Shown piece after piece: positions 57,485-64,000 of a stretch of 64,000 nucleotides of DNA. The notes beneath the pieces were generated by a model. It was not told the origin of the DNA, made no database searches, and saw nothing but the letters and a program-made list of their open reading frames with translations. The position numbers and the translations under genes were made by a program. Position 1 is the stretch's first letter; the number at the start of each line of letters is the position of its first letter. Source of the DNA: Mucilaginibacter ginkgonis (GTDB lineage Bacteria; Bacteroidota; Bacteroidia; Sphingobacteriales; Sphingobacteriaceae); contig NZ_CP066775.1 of the NCBI RefSeq assembly GCF_009754905.2, positions 3,633,785 to 3,697,784 of the forward strand. Direction: 5' to 3'.

Positions 57485-57507
57485 AATCAACATTTAAATT
57501 TAAAACA

Positions 57508-58344
57508 ATGGAAAGCAACATATATCAAAAGAAACCCGGCAGCGGTAAAGCCTTTGCAGGGGTAGTTATACTGGTACTGGGTATTATATTCCTGATCCGC
57601 CAATTTGATTATTTTTTTATTCCGGATTGGATATTTAGCTGGCCGATGTGGTTAATAGGCATCGGTATCTATCAGGGCTACAAGCACAATTTTAGAAACT
57701 ATGGCTGGCTAGTAACCATCCTTATTGGGGTGTTATTCCTTAGCGATGATGTTTTCCCATTTATAAATATTGGTCACTTCATCTGGCCGCTCATACTGAT
57801 CATCATAGGCTTATGGGTAATACTTGGCCGCGATAAATTTAACAAAAGCATGAAACACGCTTTTCACAAAGAGCCATATCCGCCACAACCGGGCGTAGCC
57901 TCAGATTGGGACGCACGTGTAGAGACAGAACCTGTTGAAGGTGCACCTGGAGCAGAGCCGGCATCGACAGAACAGATATTTGGCAAGGCACGTTATAATT
58001 ATGGCGACAGCCATATAGACAGCACCTCGGTATTTGGCAGTGTGCATAAAATGATCCTGTCAAAAGATTTTCAGGGCGGCGAAGTGATAAACATTTTCGG
58101 AGGCACCGAATTGAACTTTACGCAGGCAGATATCAACGGCAAAGTTTTTATAGATGTAACCCAGCTTTTTGGCGGCATTAAATTAATAGTTCCTCCGCAC
58201 TGGCAGGTAGTATCAGACATGGCAGCCATATTTGCCGGTATTGATGATAAACGCCGCCCGGGCGCGACAGCGCTTAACCCCGACAAGATATTAGTATTAA
58301 AAGGCACCTCGATATTCGCCGGTGTCGAAGTAAGAAGCTTTTAA
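57508..58344 (+). CDS. LiaF-like membrane protein (DUF5668 TM domain plus cell-wall-active response domain)
   Basis: 278 residues from the ATG at 57508; the frame reaches 57385 but the extra 41 residues overlap the repeat and promoter. Four membrane segments lie at about 15-110 (VVILVLGIIFLIRQF, WPMWLIGIGIY, WLVTILIGVLFL, WPLILIIIGLWVIL). The C-terminal part (about 175-278) is a LiaF-type beta-helix (STSVFGSVHKMILSKDFQGG, IFGGTELNFTQADING). LiaF proteins tune two-component systems responding to envelope stress. First gene of a four-gene operon ending in a LytTR regulator. Confidence 0.85.
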   Translation: MESNIYQKKPGSGKAFAGVVILVLGIIFLIRQFDYFFIPDWIFSWPMWLIGIGIYQGYKHNFRNYGWLVTILIGVLFLSDDVFPFINIGHFIWPLILIIIGLWVILGRDKFNKSMKHAFHKEPYPPQPGVASDWDARVETEPVEGAPGAEPASTEQIFGKARYNYGDSHIDSTSVFGSVHKMILSKDFQGGEVINIFGGTELNFTQADINGKVFIDVTQLFGGIKLIVPPHWQVVSDMAAIFAGIDDKRRPGATALNPDKILVLKGTSIFAGVEVRSF

Positions 58345-58362
58345 CCTAAACATTAGCACGTC

Positions 58363-58698
58363 ATGAACTGGTACGTTGTAAAAATTATTTTTCGCATCAT
58401 CAGTAATGAAAATGGCCGCCGGGCGCAGTTTGATGAACAACTGCGCCTGGTTAAAGCCGCTTCTAAATACATGGCTTTTGAAAAGGCGGGGAGACTGGGC
58501 CGAAGCGTTGAACTTCAATATTTAAACAACAGTTATAACCAGGTTAAATGGCAGTTTGTAAACGTTGCAGAAGTTAACGAACTTAACGCATTAGAAGACG
58601 GAACAGAACTTTATTGCAACATACATGAAGCTCCCAATGCCGATGTGTATGAAGGATGGACTAACCACAAAGCGGCGTTAATTAGTTTAGACAATTAA
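58363..58698 (+). CDS. DUF4288 domain protein
   Basis: 111 residues. MNWYVVKIIFRI and the later LRLVKAASKYMAFEKAGRLG, WQFVNVAEVNELNALEDGTE match DUF4288, a small cytoplasmic alpha/beta domain without known activity. 18 bp after the LiaF-like gene and 11 bp before the sensor kinase, so cotranscribed. It may modulate the kinase or regulator, but this is only from position. Confidence 0.8.
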   Translation: MNWYVVKIIFRIISNENGRRAQFDEQLRLVKAASKYMAFEKAGRLGRSVELQYLNNSYNQVKWQFVNVAEVNELNALEDGTELYCNIHEAPNADVYEGWTNHKAALISLDN

Positions 58699-58709
58699 GA
58701 AAACTAACT

Positions 58710-59744
58710 TTGGCAGCACCAGTATCAACCTTTGCAAACCTACGCTGGATCTTCGCCGCATGCGGTGTGGCTTGGGCTGCCCTGCAGATATACCTGATAC
58801 ATAGTTTTGGCTTTAACTGGTATATAGCCGCGACAGACGGCCTGGTAACCGCTATTTGTTTGGGTGGTGCATGTTGGTTGATAGACAATACTTTGCGATT
58901 TTACCAGCCATCTAAAAACAGCTATTTCAACCTTTTTATATGGTGCGCTCTATTAGCCGGCATTTGCCTGGCTATTGCTCGTTTCGGGCTACCCCAGCTA
59001 AACGCTGATGCTGAATATTTTGGCTTCATTAATAAGTCTTTAACAATCCGGTACTTCACCAATTTTTTGGCGATTGGATGGATGGCCATGATCAGTCTGG
59101 TATATTACACACAGCAAGATCATAAAGAAAATGAAAACCGTAAGGCCGAGGCCGAAAAATTGGCAAAGGAGGCGGAGTTATACAACCTTCGGCAGCAGCT
59201 GCAGCCACACTTTTTGTTCAATAGTCTTAACTCTATAAACGCGTTAATAGGCTTTAAACCCGATGAAGCCCGTAAGATGATTCACCAATTGTCTGACTTT
59301 TTACGCGGGACATTAAAAAAAGACGATCAGCAGCTAGTGACCCTTACTGAAGAGCTGGCGCATTTACAACTTTACCTGGATATAGAAAAAGTGCGTTTCG
59401 GGCACCGTTTACAAACAGAAATAAGCTGTGATGAACGTTGCCGTCAGTGTACCTTACCTACATTGCTGTTGCAGCCTGTGGTGGAAAACGCTATTAAGTT
59501 TGGTTTGTATGACACCATGGGCGAAGTAGTAATCAGTATACGCGGGGATTATGAAGAAGGCTACTTGCAGATCATCATTCAAAACCCTTATGATCCGCAA
59601 ACGGCGAAGCCGCGCAAGGGTACAGGTTTTGGGCTGAGTGGTATGCAGCGCCGTTTGCATTTGATATACACCCGCAATGATCTGGTTGAAACTTTCACCA
59701 ATGATAATATCTTTACAACCATTATAAAAATTCCGCAGGTATGA
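58710..59744 (+). CDS. LytS/YehU-type sensor histidine kinase
   Basis: 344 residues starting with TTG. Four membrane segments at about 12-32, 42-58, 74-92 and 115-133 form the sensor region. The His_kinase domain has the phospho-acceptor histidine at about 167 in LQPHFLFNSLN; the ATPase part has LLQPVVENAIKFG near 252 and GTGFGLSGMQRRL near 305. No periplasmic loop of size. It partners the LytTR regulator that overlaps its stop by 4 bp (ATGA). In this family signals are often envelope-related, consistent with the LiaF-like protein upstream. Confidence 0.92.
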   Translation: MAAPVSTFANLRWIFAACGVAWAALQIYLIHSFGFNWYIAATDGLVTAICLGGACWLIDNTLRFYQPSKNSYFNLFIWCALLAGICLAIARFGLPQLNADAEYFGFINKSLTIRYFTNFLAIGWMAMISLVYYTQQDHKENENRKAEAEKLAKEAELYNLRQQLQPHFLFNSLNSINALIGFKPDEARKMIHQLSDFLRGTLKKDDQQLVTLTEELAHLQLYLDIEKVRFGHRLQTEISCDERCRQCTLPTLLLQPVVENAIKFGLYDTMGEVVISIRGDYEEGYLQIIIQNPYDPQTAKPRKGTGFGLSGMQRRLHLIYTRNDLVETFTNDNIFTTIIKIPQV

Positions 59745-60490
59745 AAAAAGCACTGATCATTGACGACGAACCACTGGCCCGAATGGTGGTTTTAGAATAT
59801 CTGCAGGGTTTTAACGATATAGAGGTTTTACAGGAATGCGGCGATGGATTTGATGGCATGAAAGCAATTATGCAGCACCAGCCCGACCTGATATTTCTTG
59901 ATGTGCAAATGCCAAAAATCAATGGCTTTGAGATGCTGGAGTTGTTAGAGCAACCGCCGGCTGTAATTTTTTGTACTGCGTTTGACGAGTTTGCTATAAA
60001 AGCCTTTGAAGCACATGCCATTGATTACCTGCTTAAACCCTTTAGCAAGGAGCGATTTGGTAAAGCGGTAGATAAATTTTTAGCGCAGGCGCCAGCCGCT
60101 GCGGTAGACCAGAAAAAACAAACCGAAGAATTGTTAGATGAGGTTGCGCAAAACCAACCTGTGCATGATCGCATTGTGGTGAAGACCGGCACTAAGGTTA
60201 AGATCATCCCGGTGCATGATGTACTGTACCTTGAAGCCGATGACGATTACGTAAGCATAAATACTGCTGAGGGACGATTCCTCAAAAACAAAACGATGAG
60301 CTTTTTCGAGAAAGTGCTAGATCCGCGTCAATTCGTGCGTGTTCACCGATCGTTTATTGTTGCCATAGACCAAATCACCCGTATAGACCCTTACGAAAAG
60401 GACTCGCACATTGCCATCTTAAAATCGGGCGCCAAAATACCCGTTAGCAAAACCGGGCACGGTAAATTAAAGCAAGTGTTGGGGATATAA
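59741..60490 (+). CDS. LytTR family response regulator
   Basis: 249 residues. Receiver domain at 1-120 with phospho-acceptor Asp-54 in FLDVQMP, the acidic pair IIDDE at the start and KPF near 107. LytTR DNA-binding domain at about 145-249: KTGTKVKIIPVHDVLYLEAD, FVRVHRSFIVAI, and KIPVSKTGHGKLKQVLG. Cytoplasmic; regulates genes through LytTR sites of about 22 bp. Last gene of the LiaF-like/DUF4288/LytS unit. Confidence 0.94.
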   Translation: MKKALIIDDEPLARMVVLEYLQGFNDIEVLQECGDGFDGMKAIMQHQPDLIFLDVQMPKINGFEMLELLEQPPAVIFCTAFDEFAIKAFEAHAIDYLLKPFSKERFGKAVDKFLAQAPAAAVDQKKQTEELLDEVAQNQPVHDRIVVKTGTKVKIIPVHDVLYLEADDDYVSINTAEGRFLKNKTMSFFEKVLDPRQFVRVHRSFIVAIDQITRIDPYEKDSHIAILKSGAKIPVSKTGHGKLKQVLGI

Positions 60491-60593
60491 GTGGGTGCCG
60501 GATATTACGCTAAAGTCCTTTCCCGTTCATCGCGCTCGGCCGTAGTTGTACAAAATCACTTGCTTTGCTTCACATTTATAATCATCTTCGGTT

Positions 60594-61322
60594 ATGAAAA
60601 AATTACAACTATCAATTCTCATTATATCGCTTGTCTCTATTTGTACAATCGCGAACGGACAGTCGAGCGGCGACTTCTATCAAATTAATGTCTATCATAC
60701 AGCAAGCCAGGCTCAACTGGATTCTGTTAATACGTACATCAAAAATAACTACGTTGCACAGTTACATAATGCAGGATTTAGTAAAGTGGGCGTGTTTATG
60801 CCCATTGCCAATGATACGAGTGCAGATAAGCGGATAGTGGTACTTATCCCTTTGAAGAGTCTTGATCAACTATCAAAAATTGCTTTAGATGCGGCAGCGC
60901 CAAAATACAAACGTTTAGAGAGCATTGTTTTGAGCGCCTTCCCGGACGCTCCTAAATGGCAGATGCCTGAATTAAAAGGCAATGTTAAAGACCGTGTTTA
61001 TGAATTACGCAGCTATGAAAGTGCTACTGAAGAACGCCATCAAAAGAAAGTAGAGATGTTTAATAAGGGCGGCGAAGTAAAGCTTTTCAAACGCCTTGAC
61101 TTTAACGCGGTTTTTTATGCAAAAGTGCTTATTGGCTCGCGCATGCCTAACCTGATGTATATGACCAGCTTTGACAACATGACCGCACATGACGAGCATT
61201 GGAAAGCTTTTGGCGCTGATGCCGAATGGAAACAACTTTCCGGCTTGCCAGAGTATGCCAACACCGTGCAGCATATTGATATTACACTAATGCACGCGGC
61301 AGATTATTCTGATATAAAGTAA
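60594..61322 (+). CDS. Secreted NIPSNAP family protein
   Basis: 242 residues with a signal peptide ending at ANGQ (residue 23). The NIPSNAP region starts about residue 135 with VYELRSYESATEERHQKKVE, MFNKGGEVKLFKRL and ends with MYMTSFDNMTAHDEHWKAFG; a related dimeric alpha/beta-barrel half precedes it (FYQINVYHTASQAQLDSVNT, about 28-47). These are ferredoxin-like dimers of unknown reaction. Export is unusual for the fold in other bacteria but seen in Bacteroidota. Followed 15 bp later by the DUF1801 gene. Confidence 0.88.
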   Translation: MKKLQLSILIISLVSICTIANGQSSGDFYQINVYHTASQAQLDSVNTYIKNNYVAQLHNAGFSKVGVFMPIANDTSADKRIVVLIPLKSLDQLSKIALDAAAPKYKRLESIVLSAFPDAPKWQMPELKGNVKDRVYELRSYESATEERHQKKVEMFNKGGEVKLFKRLDFNAVFYAKVLIGSRMPNLMYMTSFDNMTAHDEHWKAFGADAEWKQLSGLPEYANTVQHIDITLMHAADYSDIK

Positions 61323-61337
61323 TTTTAAGTTAGTAAT

Positions 61338-61946
61338 ATGCCAAAATACGACGAACGATTTGACGCCTACATTGGAAAGGCTGCCGACTATGCCAAACCT
61401 ATCTTAACACACATAAGAAAGCTGGTACATGAAGCCGATCCTGATATAGAAGAAACGATCAAATGGGGGCATTTATTTTTTGTGCGTGCTAAGCCGGTAT
61501 GCTTTATGGCAGCCTTTAAAAAGCACTGCAACTTCGGGTTTTGGAGCGCTAATCAATTACCCGATCCTGAAAAGATCCTTAAGAATGAAGGTCAGCAGAG
61601 CTTATTGAATCAGATTTACACCATTAATGATCTGCCCGCCGATGAAATACTTAACTGGTACATCAAAAACGCGGTGACGCATAGTGTAAGCGCTGCCAAA
61701 ATAAAAGGCCCGGCAAAACCAAAAGCTAAGGCAAGCGATATGGAGATCCCCGAAGATTTTCAGGAAGCTATCGATGCAAACCATGAGGCTACTGCTGCCT
61801 TTAAGCAGTTCAGTGCTTCTAAACGGAATGAGTATATCGAATGGATAACCGAGGCAAAAACAGAAGCCACCCGCACAAAACGACTGGCTACTGCTATTGA
61901 ATGGATAGCCGAAGGCAAATCCCGTAACTGGAAATATCAGAAATAA
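61338..61946 (+). CDS. DUF1801 plus YdeI/OmpD-associated domain protein
   Basis: 202 residues. The N-terminal part (about 12-115) is DUF1801: AKPILTHIRKLVHEADPDIE, EETIKWGHLFFVRAKPVCFM, and FKKHCNFGFW. The C-terminal part (about 135-197) has the YdeI pattern FQEAIDANHEATAAFKQFSA then RNEYIEWITEAKTEATRTKR, closely like the protein at 21828-22340. No signal peptide. Function unknown; the YdeI module in E. coli has been linked to antimicrobial peptide protection, but this has not been tested here. Confidence 0.86.
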   Translation: MPKYDERFDAYIGKAADYAKPILTHIRKLVHEADPDIEETIKWGHLFFVRAKPVCFMAAFKKHCNFGFWSANQLPDPEKILKNEGQQSLLNQIYTINDLPADEILNWYIKNAVTHSVSAAKIKGPAKPKAKASDMEIPEDFQEAIDANHEATAAFKQFSASKRNEYIEWITEAKTEATRTKRLATAIEWIAEGKSRNWKYQK

Positions 61947-61983
61947 TAACTCTTCGGCTCAGACAGAAATGGTAGCCTAGAGG

Positions 61984-62964
61984 TTATTCTATGTAGCTCT
62001 CTAATATCTTAAATCCGGACGTAGTTTGTAGTTGTACTTCATCGATAACTTTTGGCAGTAAAATGCAATCGCCCATCTTCACGTCAACACTGTGATCAGC
62101 ATAGATCAATTGGTAATCGCCAGCAAGGCATACGTGTATCACAAAGGAGTCGATATTGCTATAATCCTTTGATGTATTTTCTGTAGCATCTAAAACATTT
62201 GTAGTAAAGTGCGGGCTTTGCACCAATTCTACGGTTTCATTTTTCTCCGGAGTGTATTGTGTTTTATAATGGTCGTAATGCTTAAAATCTATCGCACCTA
62301 ATGCTTCCTCTACCTGCAGATCGCGTTTTTTACCATTGGCATCTACACGGTCGAAGTCGTAAATGCGGTAGGTAATATCAGATGTTTCTTGTATCTCCGC
62401 AAGGAGCAAGCCTTTGCCAATTGTATGAACACGGCCGGCAGGTAAAAAGAAAACGTCGTCGGCTTTAGCCTCTTCACGGTTTAAAATATCAGTCAGGTGG
62501 CCGTTGTTGAATTTTTCGAGATAGATTTCTTCATCCAGTTCCTGGTTAAACCCGGCTATTAAAGAAGAACCCGGGTCTGCTTCAATGATGTACCACATCT
62601 CTGTTTTACCCAGCGAGTTATGTCGTTTCTTTGCTAATTCATCATCCGGGTGAACTTGTATCGATAGGTCATCTGCGGCATCGATAAATTTAACAAGGAT
62701 AGGAAAGGTGTTGCCGAAGTGTTTATATACCTTTTCGCCAACTAATTTATCCTGATATTGCTCGAGCAGTTCAGCTAAAGATTCGCCGTCAAGTTCGCCA
62801 CCATTTACAACAGAAACATCACTTTTAACGCCGGATATTTCCCATGTTTCGCCGCAATTTGGCAGATCGCCAAAGTCTTTATGCAGATAAGTTTTTATTT
62901 TTTGTCCGCCCCATATTTTGTCTTTGAATATGGTTTTAAATTTTAAAGGATACAGGTCTTTCAT
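61984..62964 (-). CDS. manA: Mannose-6-phosphate isomerase, class I
   Basis: 326 residues. Type I PMI zinc-site pattern: QVHPDD near 100 (His ligand), GKTEMWYII near 117 (Glu ligand) and PAGRVHTIGKG near 177 (His ligand), with the conserved arginine in ETSDITYRIYDFDR near 200. It converts mannose-6-phosphate to fructose-6-phosphate, feeding GDP-mannose synthesis. Cytoplasmic single gene, divergent from the histone-like gene at 63221. Confidence 0.94.
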   Translation of the reverse strand: MKDLYPLKFKTIFKDKIWGGQKIKTYLHKDFGDLPNCGETWEISGVKSDVSVVNGGELDGESLAELLEQYQDKLVGEKVYKHFGNTFPILVKFIDAADDLSIQVHPDDELAKKRHNSLGKTEMWYIIEADPGSSLIAGFNQELDEEIYLEKFNNGHLTDILNREEAKADDVFFLPAGRVHTIGKGLLLAEIQETSDITYRIYDFDRVDANGKKRDLQVEEALGAIDFKHYDHYKTQYTPEKNETVELVQSPHFTTNVLDATENTSKDYSNIDSFVIHVCLAGDYQLIYADHSVDVKMGDCILLPKVIDEVQLQTTSGFKILESYIE

Positions 62965-63220
62965 AGTTTGATAAATGATACAGAGTGCAAATTGTTTGCA
63001 CGCGCAATTTATTGAAATGTAATGGCGTATCTATTATAAGCCAATAAACTAAGAAGCAGAACTTATGTATACACCTTTTGGGGCCTATTGCGACAGGCAA
63101 GGCTCAAAATGTACGTTAAAAGCACATTTTAAGCGATTTATTTTTTTTTAATCAAAAAACGTTTTAGATTAGCCATAGTTAAAACAATTAAACCTCAACT
63201 AATTAAAGGAGTAACTCAAC

Positions 63221-63403
63221 ATGAAAAAATTCACTGAAGTAAAAAACCTTGTTGCGTCATTAGAAGCTGATGCTGACAAATTCTACAACAAAGGTAACAG
63301 CGCTGCAGGCACACGCGTTCGTAAAGGTATGCAAGATCTTAAAAACTTAGCTCAGGCTATCCGTTTAGAAGTTCAGGAGTCTAAAAACGCAGCAGCAAAA
63401 TAA
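63221..63403 (+). CDS. Histone H1-like small DNA-binding protein
   Basis: 60 residues: MKKFTEVKNLVASLEADADK, then FYNKGNSAAGTRVRKGMQDL and KNLAQAIRLEVQESKNAAAK. This is the conserved Bacteroidota relative of chlamydial Hc1 histones, in which KGxxAAGTRVRKGMQDLKNL is the core motif. Helical, lysine-rich, cytoplasmic; likely a nucleoid protein. A strongly biased, optimal-looking codon use suggests high expression. A TAGATTAG element at 63166-63173 is a possible -7 box. Ends before a bidirectional terminator. Confidence 0.85.
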   Translation: MKKFTEVKNLVASLEADADKFYNKGNSAAGTRVRKGMQDLKNLAQAIRLEVQESKNAAAK

Positions 63404-63448
63404 TTTACTTTTCCAGTGATCTTAAGGCGAAAGTCTGTCAAGATCAGA

Positions 63449-63494
63449 ATACTAAAAAACTCTGTGCCTATTTGGTTACAGGGTTTTTTAGTAT
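63449..63494. terminator. Bidirectional terminator
   Basis: ATACTAAAAAACTCTGT (63449-63465) and ACAGGGTTTTTTAGTAT (63478-63494) pair over 17 bp with one G-U, with T-runs on both strands. It separates the convergent histone-like and cytochrome b5-like genes and contains the stop of the latter (63488). Confidence 0.88.
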
Positions 63495-63727
63495 AAGAGT
63501 TTTCCTATGGCGGTGAAACGCGTAAACACCTCGGAGGTGTGCGGGGCGTCGGCTAACTCTTCTGTTAGGTCTTGCCCGGCCCAATGCTCATAATGTTTGC
63601 CATTGCGCCATAAACGGCTTTCGGTCACATCATAGATTATCCCGTTAAATGCAACCCAAACCTCGGGCTTGTCCTGCCCATTACGAAGTGCCAATTGCGA
63701 ACGCGTGTATGCGGGTAAATCCGGCAT
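63488..63727 (-). CDS. Cytochrome b5-like heme-binding protein
   Basis: 79 residues, one cytochrome b5-like domain: PAYTRSQLALRNGQDKPEVW, VAFNGIIYDVT and NGKHYEHWAGQDLTEELADA, then PHTSEVF. The two heme-ligand histidines are probably in HYEHWAG and in APHTSEVF. No signal or membrane span. Its ATG overlaps the stop of the phytoene synthase by 1 bp (TAATG), so it is translationally coupled and possibly an electron donor for a carotenoid-modifying enzyme, such as a desaturase or hydroxylase outside the window. That role is inferred. Confidence 0.85.
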   Translation of the reverse strand: MPDLPAYTRSQLALRNGQDKPEVWVAFNGIIYDVTESRLWRNGKHYEHWAGQDLTEELADAPHTSEVFTRFTAIGKLLY

Positions 63728-64000
63728 TAGATGGCAAATTTTTTTTGACCGATGAGTGCGCTGATGTATAGCGCAAATTTTTCGGCAGCTGATACCCTGA
63801 CCCTTTTTTGCCTGATAGCGTGCGGTGGCAGCGCACTAATTTTATTTAATAGTTTTTTAAAATAACTAAATGCCAGATATACACCTAACCGGCAGCTTTT
63901 TGGCAGCATTTTTATGCCTTCAAGCGCTTGATCAAAATCTTCGGCTATCTCCTGTTCTATCGCCTTTTTTTGTTCGTGATTAAAATTGTCAAAAGTAACT
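63727..64000 (-). CDS. crtB: Phytoene/squalene synthase family protein, C-terminal part (window edge)
   Basis: The frame is open to the window edge and gives the last 90 residues. The sequence DNFNHEQKKAIEQEIAEDFD, then KSCRLGVYLAFSYFKKLLNK and IRQKRVRVSAAEKFALYISA, matches the C-terminal helices of Bacteroidota phytoene synthases (SARFGVYVAYVYYLxLFKKI-like pattern, then RQERIRISNxxKxxL). The catalytic aspartate-rich motifs lie outside the window, so the assignment rests on this tail. It condenses two GGPP to phytoene in carotenoid synthesis. Its stop overlaps the start of the cytochrome b5-like gene. Confidence 0.75.
   Translation of the reverse strand, partial: VTFDNFNHEQKKAIEQEIAEDFDQALEGIKMLPKSCRLGVYLAFSYFKKLLNKISALPPHAIRQKRVRVSAAEKFALYISALIGQKKFAI

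Noticed and set aside
57385..57507. 41-residue N-terminal extension of the LiaF-like protein
   Set aside because: Starts inside the family A repeat and covers the promoter.
60491..60688. 65-residue frame after the LytTR gene
   Set aside because: No family features; overlaps the NIPSNAP start in another frame.

Overview
The window looks like chromosomal DNA of a Bacteroidota bacterium, most likely a Sphingobacteriaceae member of the Mucilaginibacter/Pedobacter type. The evidence is a SusC/SusD outer-membrane pair, a MoxR-DUF58-BatA type operon, a Bacteroidota-type topoisomerase IV, a histone H1-like 60-residue protein, TAnnTTTG-type -7 promoter elements (for example TACCTTTG at 32122 and 55222), weak use of Shine-Dalgarno sequences, and dispersed palindromic repeats typical of these genomes. 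No phage, IS element, integrase or CRISPR array is visible. The genus is inferred, not proven.

Layout. 1-6577 (minus): moxR, DUF58, BatA-like, a three-TM envelope protein and a truncated membrane protein, with a DUF4159 gene divergent at 6712. 7390-12075 (plus): orphan antitoxin-like protein, class C acid phosphatase, YncE-propeller/phosphatase fusion, aldose-1-epimerase. 12514-16668: thioredoxin-like protein convergent with parC. 17031-21773: susC/susD. 21828-24712: YdeI/DUF1905, NTF2-like, SGNH hydrolase, cytidine deaminase, small membrane protein. 24726-27668: parE, terC, tRNA-Ala(GGC). 27699-31990: AraC regulator facing an aldo-keto reductase/cupin/aldo-keto reductase/cupin/NTF2 run. 32171-36894: DEAD-box helicase, small envelope proteins, gpsA, polysaccharide deacetylase. 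37012-41156: ybbA-ybbP-tesA-like operon and an overlooked 57-residue secreted protein. 41225-49322: ppk1, PAP2 phosphatase, Omp85-type protein with a kinase-like N-terminal region, SRPBCC protein, amt, PsbP/Mog1-like lipoprotein. 49401-54857: dnaX, SDR, aromatic amino acid hydroxylase, flippase-like membrane protein. 55244-57283: aguB/aguA (agmatine to putrescine). 57508-60490: LiaF-like, DUF4288, LytS-type kinase and LytTR regulator. 60594-64000: NIPSNAP, DUF1801/YdeI, manA, histone H1-like, cytochrome b5-like protein and the 3' end of a phytoene synthase.

How genes work together. Most are housekeeping or envelope functions: decatenation (parC, parE), replication (dnaX), polyphosphate (ppk1), glycerol-3-phosphate (gpsA), mannose-6-phosphate (manA), polyamines (aguA/aguB) and carotenoids (crtB end). 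Several small operons overlap by 1-8 nt, suggesting translational coupling. Observations I consider most worth following: a sliding-clamp-like QLGLF motif at the very C-terminus of ParC; a kinase-like catalytic-loop pattern in the Omp85-type protein at 44002-46605; three inverted pairs of palindromes (two sequence families) resembling BIMEs; an 80-bp repeat upstream of two unrelated genes; and two small secreted proteins, one with exact 11-residue repeats. Several genes are given starts inside longer open frames because the longer frames run into repeats or lack a plausible N-terminus.
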